Shown here: positions 1 through 13,500 of the stretch, piece by piece | Layout of the letters: every line of letters starts with the position of its first letter | Numbering within the stretch: position 1 is the stretch's first letter | Source of the DNA: Cristatella mucedo | Lineage: Eukaryota > Bryozoa > Phylactolaemata > Cristatellidae | NCBI GenBank assembly: GCA_009760855.2 | Contig: WPIO01000039.1 | Span: 969,001 to 1,033,000 of the forward strand | Reading direction: 5' to 3' | Length of the DNA stretch: 64,000 bases | Translations under genes and position numbers: made by a program | The notes under the pieces: generated by a model | Told to the model about the DNA's origin: nothing | What the model saw: only the letters and a program-made list of their open reading frames with translations | Databases searched by the model: none

Positions 1-2499
1 TTGGAACAGAGAGTAAGATATCGCTGTTCTCTAAATAATTTGAAAAATTGTGATTCAAAAAATAGATGCTGGCATTTTCTGACAGAAAGAAATCAGCGCA
101 AGTGTAAACGAGACTATCATGAACATGAGTGCATTATAAGGGCTTGCGCCTTCATCTTCTGTTTGAGCCTTGTAGCCTTCTTTTTAAAATAAAAGAACAT
201 AAATGGTCGCTAGCGCTTTGAGAATGCAAGGTGCCCCTGATCTAACTGACAGGACATGTGTGTGTGGAAATATCAATCTGTTGATTTGCGAAATCAATTT
301 TGTGGTGGAGACTTAAACATTAGTGCTGAAGTGGAGAGTAAAACAAGTTAAGGTGTCTTGCAAAAACGGCCCATCATTTTCTAATTGCAATCCAACTAGT
401 GGCAAGCAACAGCACATACTTTTAAATAATATGCACGTTTGTTGGAATCTTATGTTTTTTCTCGAGGTTTGTACGGATTTAATTTCATCTTCATATATTT
501 AATTAGCTTATTCATTAATTATCCTTGGTTTATTGCTAAATTAATAATAGCTTGCGTTTGAAATTTTGAACGACTAAGTGACTGTCTTCACATGCATTTT
601 CGGCAAATCAGGAAAATATTTGGCTCCAGAATTCGTAAAAATTATTGACGTTATTATTCCTTCAAATCACTAAACGCTTGGCATCTAGCCTCATTTATTG
701 CATTTCGGCAAATATATTCGTGATTGCTATCAACTCAGGAAGCCCGGGCTTTGTCATCAATGGTGAGATTTATTCATAATAACCTAAGAATATCGGAACA
801 GGTGCTAAGACTGCGTCTTATTTACTTTCTCTGCTTCAGCTGGAGCTACAAGACTCAGCTGCCACGTGACAGAAGCTCATACGAACAGACCTTGACTCAG
901 GGCACGGCTACCTAATTAAAGAAGCAATTTGCATGCTGGCATGTATGCAGACTGTAGAGAAATACACAATTCACTTTTGCGTGAGACACAAGCGGAAACG
1001 CGAATTCGAAGACGTCCAGTTGTTGTTTTACTCTTGAAGTTAACTAACCGGTGTGTTAATCCGTGCACCGGATTAAGACCGATAGCAGTTCTTTCAGTGG
1101 CATGCTCAGATCTGAACAAATAATAAATTTCTATTCACATGCGTAAAGATAAAAAATTTGAAACCTGCAATTAAAAGACCACCAATTACAAGTACGTATG
1201 ATTCGAGAGCAGCTAATAAACTGTGGTAGGAGCATTATGGAAAGATCTGTCAGCGGTTGCCATCTTGTCAGAACAACAGCTTACCGACTCGGAGTTTCCT
1301 GACTCTCCCGAGCCGCTAGCCTAATTGTTATAAAAATTACCTGGTAACATTCTTATGATGAAGTAGCACTAAGTGATACGCTGTAGTGTCGATTGCTTTT
1401 TTTTACTAGGTGGTACTTCAGCTTACGGTAGCAATGACCTTACAGCCTTCTACTGTTTTCTGTATGTCTTGACGAAAGACCAGGAGGGTTTGTAGAGCAA
1501 TATGCATTTGAGATAGTCATTTAATTTGCATTTCCGCAACTTAAATATCTAAGAAACATGTGTCATTTAGAGTCATGCTTAAAATCTGCCCTGTGACTCT
1601 GCTCTCAGGAATGCTGAGCTAAATCCTCGCTATGCAAGTTACGCTTAATCTTACTCCAGCATTTGATAACGATCTGACATCGATCTCCAAATAACTATTG
1701 GGATGGCCATCTATAGTAGGCGTCACATACATTGTAGCAACAGTTGCTGAGGTTACATCTCAATGCAATTACAGAAAGAGAGAGAGAGAGAGAGAGAAGG
1801 GAGAACATGTCAACTGCCCTAAATTAATCAGTGAGTCTTTTCAAGAAGGCAAGTCGCAGAGAATCTTCTTAGGGCGACTTTCGAGTACAATCTTAAATCT
1901 CTTCCTCTTGAAAACTGTGTAGCCATGCTTGATTTAATCTTTCAGTACATATGAAGATCAATTGAAGCTGTAATTATTCTTTTATCTTTCCTGCCATGAA
2001 AATAGCAGCATAATATTAGTAATGGCTATAAAGTACTGTTTGTGTTTGTCCATAAGAGAAACTAAATCTAGGTACAGTAGTTTTACAACCCACTTCAAGA
2101 TAATAATAACCACGAGGTGACTGCCCGATACTGCACTAAGCATTTACTAGCAAACAAGTAAAGTGCCTGAGCAAACAATTTTAGAAAACGTGTGGACACA
2201 CATGGCACCGAAATAGTAAGACCTCAGGCTATTAAAATGCACTGAGGCATGCAGAGTTAAACACGCATTAACGAAAAAGAATAAGTTCAACGTGGCCAAG
2301 GCAAAGCTGACCGGAAGAGATTCGTTTCCATCTCGAGTTAAAGAATTGCTACTATCGGGGCTATATGTGAATATTTCATAACGTGTTAATCTAATTAATA
2401 TAGGAACTCTAGAGGATGTAGAATATTAGCATAAAATATATCATAGCGTTATGCTGGCTGAATACCTACACTAATAGCAACGTGTATTTCCAAAGGCCA
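1..2499. other. AT-rich stretch without visible gene
   Basis: Only short chance frames and one (GA)n tract. No repeat family is recognised. Confidence 0.6.
1774..1797. repeat. (GA)n microsatellite
   Basis: A run of GA dinucleotides about 24 bases long. No gene context. Confidence 0.95.
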
Positions 2500-2580
2500 G
2501 CATAATAATAATAATAATTATACATTTATCATAGCACCCTCTGAGAAGTCAATTTCTTTCTAGGCACTTTACATGATATT
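2500..2580 (-). mobile_element. L2 3' stub
   Basis: An (ATA)n tail is followed by the L2 hairpin in reverse (AGCACCCTCTGAGAAGTCAA...TCTAGGCACTTTACAT). Only the last 80 bases remain. Confidence 0.75.
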
Positions 2581-3464
2581 CTTAACTATCTCAGCCACTA
2601 TTAGTCATGTCTATTAAAACAAGGAGTTGCTTGTAATCAAGGTTATAGTTTTCAGACGAATGGCTTGTCATCCTGCTGATAACAAAATCTGTTTCCCAAC
2701 AGTATTAGTTCTAACGGGAATGCCCTACATTTTGATGTGCATTGATTTGCACACTTTGGTCCGTATTGCTAGGTCTTCAGAGCAGTGCTCTAATGGCCTG
2801 CACCAGGAAAAAGCTACTAACCATGATCCTGCTGCTGAAATAGCTTGCAGAGTGCTGCAAGAAATAGTCTCTGCATTTCTTACCTTTTCAGTAGTCAACT
2901 CGAACCCAGATTGCCTCGCTTCAAAAAGGGTCGAGATTCACATTCGTCCGTCCAGTAAACCGAGCTCTACTATTGAGGCGTCCATTGAGTGCTGCACGTG
3001 TTTGATAGCATCCTCTCAGCTTTACGCTGCTTAGTCAGCCGTGGCTGTTTGTTGGCAACTCTTTCAAAGCCTATGCCCTCCGAAAGCCCGCACTGCACCA
3101 TTTGCACGCTTCTCTATGTACTTGCATATCGGACGCCATTGATGGGCTCGCTCGGCCATGCTAGCCATCTGGCAGCATATCCTAGCCAACTTTAGTAGCG
3201 GCTTGATATCTTGTTCTGGTGGCAAATGTAGCTGCGATTGCCATAGATTACTTCCTTGCGTACTTAGCCAGAGTATCCCCAACGTAAAGTTCCTTCATTC
3301 AGAGTACACGAGCGATCTTGCTATTGCTTCAGGGTTGCTTTTGAATATCTGACAGGATACCGCAATCACAGTTGCTACTGTCCTTGGCCTTCCGCATCAT
3401 GCCGTAGCAGCATCGGTGTGCCCGATTCATTCACTTCTCCTGGGTCTTGGCCCACGGGAAATGT
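2581..3464. other. No clear gene; one longer open frame
   Basis: A plus-strand frame from 2627 to 3034 is open for 135 codons, but it starts at TTG and its translation shows no domain, membrane segment or repeat that I recognise. The sequence around it is less AT-rich than its flanks and may be an old unidentified repeat. Confidence 0.4.
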
Positions 3465-3524
<60 letters not shown>

Positions 3525-3545
3525 GCTCTGTCTCTCTTTCTCTTT
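3465..3545. repeat. (CT)n microsatellite
   Basis: About 59 bases of pure CT/TC, then an imperfect extension. Polypyrimidine on this strand. Confidence 0.95.
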
Positions 3546-3645
3546 GCGACTCAGGTCGTGGGCTGAAGTCCTGCAGCAATCGATTTTGTATTGAGAATGG
3601 CAAGCGGTGGCAAAAGGCCCGTGCGAATGCTCATCTGCTGCTGTG
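3546..3645 (+). mobile_element. SINE-B, degenerate
   Basis: CGACTCAGGTCGTGGGCTGAAGTCC (decayed B box), then GGCAAGCGGTGGCAAAAGGC and CTCATCTGCTGCTGTG. It lies immediately after the (CT)n tract. Confidence 0.55.
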
Positions 3646-4429
3646 TACCGAAGGTGAGGCTGCTGAATCTGCACTGAACTGACGTTTCAAGAGAACGGCG
3701 AATTTACGCCCTAAGAGCAGTCTTTCTTTACCATTTCCGTATGCATGCCTGATCCAAACTCTGTCGATGTGTCTCCACAGGGTTATGATTGAAAATGTCC
3801 CATGCTTAGGACGGCACTCAATATCCGTTATGCTGCTTGTTTTCCTAACATAATCGGAATACCGCCTTGCCCTTAATATATACATAAGTTTGAACCTGAA
3901 TGCATATAATCTTTTACGTACGTGAACCCATGTATCTGTAATGAAATTCACAGCTGATTTTCTAGTCAGTGTTGAGTGATGTCAAAAGAACCCGCACAAT
4001 CCAATATATAAATGCAAATGCAAAGTTATACTCGAGCAGCTGAATTTAAAGGTTTAACTTGAAAAACTGAAAAGCATATTATATTTGTAAACAAATTCAC
4101 ATGCATTTGTTAGTGTGATCCACAGCTGATTCTTTAGCCAGCATCGACCAAAGGCAGAGAGCCCGGGCGAATATTAATGTGCCAATAGCAGGAAGCATGC
4201 TAAATGCAAAGGGCATATTTCACAAGAACGTTCTCAGCAGTTTTCAGCTTGCTAGATAACACGAGTATCATAAACTATTTTGAATACATGTTTTTCAATT
4301 TATCATCTTAAAAGACATCCTTTTTTAATCAACTAATACAATCGTGTCCTAGCATGGCTTAGTCACCAACTTCTCCGTCGGCAACTACACAAAGCGAAGA
4401 GGACTACGCTTGCATTAAGCTGGAGCATT

Positions 4430-4660
4430 TTCAATGGCTTACTAAAAGCCGAACAGATTCTGGAGCGAATGCGTTAGCCAAAGAATTCGACTCGCTCAAC
4501 AAAGAGACGCCGAGGAAGTGAGCAGAATAAAAGTGGCAGCTCAGGACAGACGGCTGAAAATGATGAGCAGCAGTCGACAACAGGACAATAGACATCGCTA
4601 CATTAAGGGTTTGGAAGCGAAATCCGCAGTCCAGAGCCTGTAGATTAAATAGAGGCTGTG
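4430..4660 (-). mobile_element. LINE-B 3' part, degenerate
   Basis: On the minus strand, translated remnants LLSTAAHHFQPSVLSCHFYSAHF correspond in sequence (out of frame) to the segment after the SLPQLLRND block of other LINE-B copies. The 3' tail is not clear. Confidence 0.5.
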
Positions 4661-5914
4661 CCGTCAATGGTCTTAGCGCATTGCAATAGAAAAGCTCGTT
4701 TATTGTCCTTTGAGGATCTGAGAGCACTGCGAGGCTAAAAAGGATTGCCGCCATCCAGCTAGGTGTGAAGGAGCCAGACCGTAGTGGGTCTTTACAGTTT
4801 AAGGAACACTTTGGCTCCGGATTTGTCAATCGACCAGGGGTTACCGAGGCTGCTTTAACAAACAAGACTCGCATTGCTGAAAGCGTGGTATTTGTTGACT
4901 AGCCTTGCAGGCATTATGCAGGTACCTCATCTGAAAGGAAATGCAGTAGTCCTTCCGATTCGAGGGCTAGTTAAATCTTAAGCGTTCAATCGTCGTAGAC
5001 AGATTTTAATTTTAGCCATGGATCAAACGTGATTTGTTTGCTGTGGAAGTGTTTTTCATAAATCAGCTCTCAAGCTTTATGAATTTATTTCGTAAAACAA
5101 TCTTTGAATCGGTGAATGCAATGACAGTCGTACTACAGCGTCGCGAATTAGAAGAGCAATGCCTCCTAGCCCATCAATACGCTTGGGTTCGCCTATAAGA
5201 AGAAGTTTATTTCATTGTCATTTATCTTTGTGAATTGGCCAAAACCCGCAATTGGACGTCTTCCTCACAAGCATTTTTGTTTTAGCAGGTGGTTAATGTC
5301 AAGAGTTTGAATCCTTCAGTGGGTGCTCTTGTATTTGCAACTGAAAGCGATAGCTGTAGCCGTTACGGGTCTTCTACGGCAATGCAGACGAGCCTCTAAA
5401 ATCGTGTAATTTTAATCAAGATGATGGCTACGATCGAAGTCGAAGTTAAGCTCCGTGTAACACATGAAGCACCCAAAAGTAGATTAAGTTCTGTTAGGGT
5501 GTTACAGATAAATAAAGCAATTAGTTTACTGGTCGCTGTTGCGGATTGCAATGGTGTAAAGGGGCAACTGCAGCCTAATATCGTCAGCATAAAAGTTATA
5601 GCCACTCCGAAAGTTTTCTCTGTAAGAGGAAATTTCTGCACACATGTTGACCTTCTTTGTAATACCCATCTATCATGAAAATGAGTGTTAATCTCTTGCG
5701 CTGGTAGATAATAGGTAATTGCTTATAATTTTTGATACATTGAAGGGTCGAATTTTCAGTCGCAATTCATAAATTCACTGTCAGATGTTCTACATAAAGC
5801 TTTAGAAAGACATGTCGATTTCTGACTGGTAACCTCAACCCAAAGCTTATCTTTGACGCAAAGAAATTTCTTATGATTTTGAACTGAGCATCGATATAAT
5901 TAAGTATCCCTTTT

Positions 5915-5990
5915 CAGTAAATGCAAAAAGCCTAGAAAGAGATTGAGTTCTCTGAGGGCGCTTTATCAAGTCCATTATTATTATTTTAAT
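5915..5990 (+). mobile_element. L2 3' stub
   Basis: The terminal hairpin (AGAGATTGAGTTCTCTGAGGGCGC) runs into CTTTATCAAG and an ATT-repeat tail. Confidence 0.75.
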
Positions 5991-6799
5991 GCTCGACGCT
6001 TAATTTCTTTACAGTCTGAATAATTATTAAAGTCAATCTCAATACCAAGTGTATTATAATAATTATTTGTATTATTAAGACAACTTTGCGAGTAAATATT
6101 TCCTTGAAGTACGTTAATAAAACCTTTGTGGTCTGGTATCAAGAGTAGAAAAAAGGGATACATGCAATTTCTTGGCATTTGAATCTTGAAGGTTTCAGCT
6201 GAATTGGCCTCTAAGCAATTATTGCTGAGGATTCTCTAATTGATAAAGCGATTCCGATTTTCCGGTTTCACCGCCAATACGCGAATCAGAGGTACAACTT
6301 CGTAAGCCGTCTCTCTTGAATTCAGTCGAGCGGCATAATCAACTTGTAAAAACACCTTAAAGCAATTTGTTCTGCCACAAATCATGCTGGTGAGCACATT
6401 TAGCCAGCCTCTTACGGAAATATGCCGAATAAGAGAACTCAGTCAGATTAATTAGTTGGGGCTGGTCAGCAGCTATAATAATGTAGTTAAGGAATTATTA
6501 ACTCGCACGGCCGAGCTTTTATGTTCGTCTGACCAAGAGTCCGTAATATTTCACCTTTCATAGACTCTAACAAACTTAAAATTTTCAAGTCTTTTAAACC
6601 AGATAGAGTAATGATATTCATGATGCGATTACATACGGCAACTACTATCGATAACAACAAACCCTATTAGAAAATGAACTAAGCCCTTGAAATGATAATT
6701 TGTGAAAAATGCATATAGAATACAAAACATTTTCTACAAAAATGATAAATCTGTAAGATCGGAAATAATTTATTTCGATTGCTCAAGAATACGTAATTT

Positions 6800-6935
6800 C
6801 CCTTAGCCCAGGAGGCAAGGTGCTCGCTCTCCATTATCGAGGTCGTGGGTTCAAATGCTGATGTGGGAGATTCCTCATTGCCAACTGCAAGCGGTGGTGA
6901 ACGCCAGTAAGGCTCTTCTGCCGCTATAAAAATGA
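6800..6935 (+). mobile_element. SINE-B, plus strand
   Basis: CAGGAGGCAAGGTGCTCGC, a B-box-like GGTTCAAATGC, CAACTGCAAGCGGTGGTGAA and GGCTCTTCTGCCGCTATAAA, colinear with the 63.4 kb copy. Confidence 0.7.
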
Positions 6936-7149
6936 GGCTTTAAAACAGATATTACTTAGTCCCTTAGGCGGCACATTTCAGCATTTATACGAGTGAATGG
7001 ACCGTGCTTGTGAAGGCTATTGATAATATCGGGACAGTGATGGGTAGAGCAGTCCGATTCTGACTTAATCCATCAAATTCTTATGCCTAATTAACTTCGA
7101 GATTAGTCTCATAAATATTCATAAAATGCGATAAAATAATATCCGATAA

Positions 7150-9025
7150 CAACCTCCCCCCTAGAATGCTGTTCCTCGGTTCCTGGCAGCACCTCAATGT
7201 CTGCATTTAAGCAGGTCAATAGTGATCTAGTCCTAAAGTTCGTATCGCAATCAAAGAAGACAACCAGTCCTCTGGACCCTATTCCCACCGTCCTGCTCCT
7301 ACGTTGCATTGATCTGCTGCTGCCATGCATAACTAACATCATTACTATGTCATTAGCCTCAGGTCATGTCCCAGCACCTTTCAAAAAGCTGTAGTCAGGC
7401 CACTTCTCAAGAAAGTGACACTAGACCAAGAGAACTTAAGCAACTACCGTCCAGTCTCCGTTTTACCATTCCTATCAAAGACACTGGAACGGGTCGTGGC
7501 AGACCAGCTGAACTCATATATCGAAACCTCACACCATGCTAGTAAGTTCCAGTCTGGCTTTAGAGCTAATCTCTCCACAGAGTCAGCATTGCTTAGGGTA
7601 TACAACGACCTACTTAGGAATGCAGACGTGGGTAGAGTGTCTCTGCTTGTTTTGCTCGATCTTTCGGCAGCTTTTGACACCATCGATCACAAAGTTCCTC
7701 TAGAGCACCTCTCATCTCGCATGGGCATCACTGGCACTGCTCTGCAGTGGTTCAGGTTCTACCTCAGTGGGAGACTCCAGAGTATTGACGTGAATGAGCA
7801 AAGATCAACTGAAGTACCTTTAAAATGTGGAGTACATAGGGGCTCTGTGCTAGGTCCGGTTCTTTTCACTGCTTATACTCTCCCTCTTGCTGATGTGATT
7901 GCCAAGCACAATCTAGGCTTTCACTTCTATACGGATGACACTCAGTTGTATCTTTGCTTTGATCCCTCCCAGCCTTCGAGCACCTCAAATAATCTAAACT
8001 CTCTTGCTGCATGTATTAATGACATCCGCACATGGATGGCAGCGAATTTTCCAAAACTAAACGATGACGAAACTAGCTTACTAGTTATGGGCAAACCCAG
8101 TGTGATTCAGAGATTGGAAAGGCTGTCTCTCAATATTGGCTCTGCCAGCATATCTCCTGTCGGATCCTCTTGAAATCTAGGTGTCATATTCCAAAGCGAC
8201 CTCTCGTTAGACGACCATATCAGCTCCACAGTCAAATCTGCCTATTTTCAGCTTCATAACATTGCAAAAATTCGGGCTTGTTTAGATAAGGATACCACGT
8301 CCAAGTTGGTCCATGCATTTGTGACATCTCGTCTCGACTTCTGCAACTCACTGCTTACTGGCCTACCAGCATGTGCGATCGGGCGATTGCAGCTGGTGCA
8401 AAACTCTGCAGCTAGGCTTGTCTGTCGTGAGCGTCGCAGTTGCCACATTACTCCACTTCTCGCCGACCTGCACTGACTACCAGTCAAGCAACGGATTGAC
8501 TTCAAGGTTTTGTCGCTCACTTTTAGGTCTATTCATTCTATGGCTCCAGCCTATCTCTCCGTAATACTCTCCCAACAGGCCAAGCATCGTGCCACCTGCT
8601 TTTCGGAATCCAACAGTCTACAAATACCTCGTAGAAACCTCAAATCCTTTGGAGACCGTGCATTTAGTACGTATGCTCCTAAAGCCTAGAATCCCCTACC
8701 GACCTGCGTCAGAACATCCCCTGACCTGACCATATTTAAAAGGAACTTAAACACACCTATTTAGGACAGCATTTAGTGGGTCCCTGTGATTCGTCTTTGA
8801 TGTGGTTATGCGTGCTGACACTGTGCATGCTGCCACTAACCACATTTGCATGCTGACCCTGTGCATGTAACCCCTAACCATGTTATTCATTTTGTTTATT
8901 TTTCAAGCATGATTTTACTTACTATTCTGTTGCGTATCACTTTGCAGCAAATGTAAAGTGCCTTGAAAGAGATTAGGTTCTCTGAGGGCACTTTATCAAG
9001 TGCATTATCATTATTATTACTACCT
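7150..9025 (+). mobile_element. 5'-truncated L2-type LINE, sister of the 41-44 kb copy
   Basis: This holds about 1.9 kb of the 3' part of L2: end of the endonuclease linker, reverse transcriptase, C-terminus, 3' UTR, hairpin and ATT-repeat tail. It is nearly identical to the minus-strand copy; over the 250-residue reverse transcriptase stretch I count about eight differences, and over long C-terminal stretches none. The tail flanks differ from those of the other copy, so it looks like a separate insertion. 5' truncation is typical of target-primed reverse transcription. Confidence 0.9.
7197..8760 (+). pseudogene. L2 reverse transcriptase fragment, broken
   Basis: Reverse transcriptase motifs include LDLSAAFDTIDH, HRGSVLGPVLF and the catalytic YTDD (around 7930). 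One A is missing from the A-run near 7383-7387 compared with the sister copy, giving a frameshift before PLLKK. After the catalytic domain the frame is interrupted by TGA at 8171-8173 and TGA at 8474-8476, both shared with the sister copy, and by a private TAG in the APKAW motif. Otherwise the C-terminal frame is intact. Confidence 0.85.
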
Positions 9026-9839
9026 TGAACGAAGAAATAGCGACGATCTGAATTTTGATCAGCCGATTGTACGATTTCGTATTTAAACGCTAGGGAGATA
9101 ATTTCTCTGCGGAATTGATAAAAATGAAGAGCCTGACCCGAACCATCGGTCTAAGGGACGGTCAGCCGGACAGTGAGTCACTTTTATGGAGCCTTTGTGC
9201 AACTTTGCGATTAAATGATAAATTATTCAATATCTTCAATTCTCAGAATTTATTTTCCAGCTATGTATTGTTGGTACCTTAAATTTTCATACTGATGTCA
9301 TGTAAAGCAAACGGCCAGCTGAGTGAGAATATGTTTGAGCTTTACGAACCAATTAGTAACGATACATTAATAGTTAACTACTTGTGAATTATTTTTCACA
9401 TTGCCATGGAATTGATTTACATAGTCAGGTGTTTTGGGTTGGAGCCGTAGTGGGTGAGATGTAAGCTATTTTCTAATAACTGTATCATCCAGCTAGTTAA
9501 AGGACGTTGGTCACTTATGGAAACAAAAAGCTAAATTAGTCGTCTAACCAGAAATAAGCAGCCTTGTAACTTCATTCTTACGTTAATCATCCACCAACCA
9601 GAAGTTTAGCTAGATTTTAAGTACCAATGCGATTAATTATTATGGCTGCAATAGTTGAATGCTATAAATTTCAATATGGCGGGACTTAGCGTGGATTCCT
9701 CACTGCGAAAACAGATTTTTGTATACACCATGATTCGCATCTTGTATCACTGAAAGCTTAGCGGGCCAATTGTTGCAAGACCTAGTCCATATACCATAAA
9801 TGTATAGCCCCTACCCGGTTCTTAGCTCAGTCTTAATGT
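9026..9839. other. AT-rich spacer
   Basis: Nothing recognised between the two L2 pieces. Confidence 0.6.
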
Positions 9840-10590
9840 AAAATGACACTCAGCTCTCCTTTTTGCTTTGTTCCCCCCCCCCAGCCTTCAAGCATGTCGG
9901 GATACTGCTTCAAAGTTGGTTTATGTATCTGTGACATCCCGTCTCGAGCTCTATAACTCACTGCTTGCTGGTCTACCTGCCTGTGCAATCAGGCACTTAC
10001 AGTTCGTGCAAAACTCCTCAAGCTAGGTTCAGTCAGTCGTGAGCGTCGCAGTTGTCGCATCCCACCACTTCTAGGCGGCCTGCATAGGCTCGCAGTCAAG
10101 GCCCAGTCATCGACGTTAAGGTTCTGTGCCTCATTTTTAGGTCCCTCCATTCTTTGACTCCTGCCTACTTATCAGATCTACTCTCCCAGCAGGCTAAGCA
10201 TCGCATCGATGAATTTTATCGTTCACCTATCATCCTACGAACCTCAAATTTCTTCGGTGACAATGACTTTAGTTCGTATGCTCAAGAAGCAGGATATTCA
10301 CTTTCGACTGGCGTCACGACATCACCTGACTTGAAGAAAGTTAAAAAGAAGTTAAAACGCAACTATTTGCTATTATTGGGTACATATGTTTCTTCATCTA
10401 TGTGCTTATCCGTACTTACACTGTACATGCTGCCAGTAACCATATTCTCATGCTTTCCCTATGCATGCCACATCTAACAATGTCGTCGTTACCATTAATC
10501 ATTCGAAAATATTTTTTGCAGCAAATCAAAGTGATAGAACGATATTAAGTTCTTCGAGGACGCTATACAAATATATTTTTACTATTCATT
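9840..10590 (+). mobile_element. Degenerate L2-type LINE 3' part
   Basis: The stretch begins near DDTQL (AATGACACTCAGCT) with a C-run, then shows decayed C-terminal coding sequence: PAYLSDLLSQQAKHR is readable near 10160. It ends in the L2 3' hairpin remnant near 10530-10580. The sequence upstream of 9840 shows no LINE similarity that I could see. It is old, with many substitutions and indels. Confidence 0.75.
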
Positions 10591-13500
10591 AAGTGCTCAC
10601 ACTTCACGACTAAGTTCTTAGTTTCGAGCTGAACAGCAGTAAAAAATGTATTGCCCTCTGCAAGTGGAATGATAGTAAGGTAACGGTTTTCAACTACTTA
10701 ATACGAAATTTTTTCAAATGGCCGATCTTAGCTTTTGTTTTACTTCCTAAAAACTAAGGGAATAGTACCACTAAACTGCACGGGCATATCAAGAAGCGGG
10801 CGATTCTTAAATATCTTATGAGTTGTTACGATCTATGTTGTATGATATTTCTGCTAGAAACAGCTTGATAGACTAGGACCATACATGCAAAGGTGCCTAG
10901 ACAGCAGTTCAAATGAATTGCCACTCGGTGCTTACGTTCACCATTTTCCAGTTTTTCTGAACTCCGCTGGTCTGAAAAGCAAGCTCTTAACTCTGTGACA
11001 ATATTTCAGGATCATTAGCTGTAACTACATTTTAGAACAAAATGGACACTGAAGTTAATATCTTTGTCAAATAAATGCTGCAAATAGGCAATTTAGTTCT
11101 GTCAATAGTTTATTTATTATCAAATCATGCTGAGAGTCAAACGTGTCATTTTCACCCTCAACAATTTAAGCAATAGGAAATAGCTAGGATGTATCAGACA
11201 GTGTCTCGCCGCATTAATTTCTCTATTGATTTTGGAGCGGTGCATAGAGAAATGAATTTTTCATTTTTCCAGCGAATTAGAATTTATGCTTTGGTTGCAT
11301 GGAGCAGCAGCAACCATATGCAGTAAATGCGGATCGCCCTTCATTAAAATTCAGCGCCCTTCATGAATTTGACGAGCTGAAAGCTTAACGGTGGTGTATA
11401 GGGTATTAAGGAAATGAAAAAGACCCGCTATTAAGTCTGAAAGCTCCAAGAGCTCTATGCATATTCCACAGATCTTTATTTTATTTCGCCACCTGCAGAA
11501 ATTGCTAATCGTGACCTTCAGAACTTTTTATTCTCCTTTAGCTTTTATATTTTAAAATATGCGCTTAATAGGTTGCTTTTGTGCTTTTTTCAGGCTTAAT
11601 ATGACTTAAAAGAGCGATAGGACAAATTGATTTGCTTCTTTAGCTATACTGATTTTATGACCGAGTTAGACACACATTTGTGTCGAAAGTCAGTAGGCAT
11701 TGGAGTACCCTCATGTAGACTCGTGATATGTAAACTTTAGGCGATAAGACAGCCTTAACGAATTGAGCTTTTAGTGTATAATTGATTAAATCTGGTCTTC
11801 TAGAGACTAAAGGTCCACTTCCTCATATTTTTGCCTTGGTGCATTTACCACAGCTTTCCTTATTCATATCCTTAAAGAAATACGGATGGCGCGGAAAAAC
11901 AGCTGATTTTGCATTGTCTTATTTCTAGTTGCAGTGTGTTACTTTATATTATTTCTACAAAAGCTCTCGAAAAATAATGCGACCAGGCAGCGAGGTTTTT
12001 CTTTATAGAAGCTAATTTACCAGTGCATGCATGTACTATAAAAAACGCTTACCAGTGCTTGAAACCAAACTCTTGGCACAGATCTAACTCTTTCCGATAA
12101 ATGCGCACGTACAATTTAATCAAACTGGTTCATATAAAAGTACTCTAAATATAGTTAGGGCTATAGAAATTAAATTAAATTAATGTTATAGGTTTTACTT
12201 TCATATCAAGAAAAAGGTTTTCCTGAAGAAGGTATCCTAGGAGGAAAAATAGTATAGTGACTGAGTTATTACTATGCTGATTTAAGCAATTTTAGTTTTT
12301 ATCTGTGTTTCCAGAGGAAGTTTTTGTTATTTTCAAATGATATAAAGTTAAGCGATTACATTTTCAAGCACCTGGCGCAACAACTACAGTTCATCACCAA
12401 GACAAATTAGTGGGTTAAAATCTAATGAACACAGCAATATGTGTTGGTTTTCGTCGCATGGTCCGACTCAGGTGCCTTCGTCCATTTTAGGATGTCATAT
12501 TGGAAAATAAAAAGCCTCCTTTATTGTAAATCTAGTACCCCAAGAGAATAGAATGCCCCCAAAAGCACCCCGGAAATGATTCACACAGATTTCTTTGATA
12601 CAAACCATTGGTAAGCATCTTTGAGATGTCCTGTATTCGGAGATGTCATGCATTCGGTTGGCAATGAACACCAGGCATAGGAAGCGCAGAGCCTAAAAGC
12701 TGAGTCTCTCTGATTAGATGCACAAAGTCAGACGAAAGTGCCAGGGGATACTTTAAGCTGCGTTTAGACTATCAATTTTTTCTTCTTAACTCATTGACGA
12801 TTCGGTATAGATTTGGAGTTTATTTCGGGCCGCTAAGTCGCTAGATGCCGGTGATGAATACCAAATCGACCGACTGTCCGGAAGTATAAGCTTTTTTTAC
12901 CATTCTATATACACTATGTATAGCAGAGTGTAAATCTGCGTCCTTGCTCAGCCAGCCGGCCACTCGATACTCCTGGGCGTTTCGCATACAAATCTAACCA
13001 AAACTGTCATGGCTCTCATTCACTCCCTCGGGTTACGTGGAGACAACATGGATGTCTTTTGTATGAAATGTCTATGTGCTGTAGCCATGGAATCAAACGC
13101 TTCTAAAAACAAAAGCTGCCGTGAGTCCGTATATCGCATGTACCCATACATCGTTAAAACTGCAAATACCTAGCACTGAACTCTTTCCGCATTACAACTT
13201 TCCTTAAATGCTTGATCTTATCCAAAACGATATTACTGTTCAATTTATTCGGGCGCTGGCCTATGTGGCATCACGGAAACGTTCTTTTGTATCCAGCCTT
13301 CCTCACCAGAGCAGGTGTTAACAGCAGGACTAAGCTGGACATGAACATTTCGTGCTTTGGTAGTGTAAACATCATAAATGAGGTTAATCAGCGCGGATAA
13401 GTAAATTGACAGTGCAAGTAATGCTATAAAAGTGAGAATACCAGATAGGTAGACCATACCAAGTGCATTGAAAACCTAAAAATGATTGAATGAACTTTTT

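Larger units (their letters stand above)
3646..6799. other. AT-rich stretch, no gene seen outside listed repeats
   Basis: Apart from the LINE-B piece at 4.43-4.66 kb and the L2 stub at 5.9 kb, only short frames are seen. One at 5421-5678 (85 codons, ending in a possible donor TCT|GTAAGAGG) has no supporting acceptor or homology. Confidence 0.5.

Noticed and set aside
8171-8476. TGA read as tryptophan (alternative genetic code)
   Set aside because: The collagen uses TGG for its many Trp, and the TGA sites in L2 correspond to Arg (CGA) in an older copy, so CpG decay explains them better.
8254-8520. Minus-strand 88-codon frame at 8.25-8.52 kb, identical to one at 41.77-42.04 kb
   Set aside because: Both are antisense shadows of the L2 C-terminal coding region; identity reflects the young L2 copies and not a conserved host gene.
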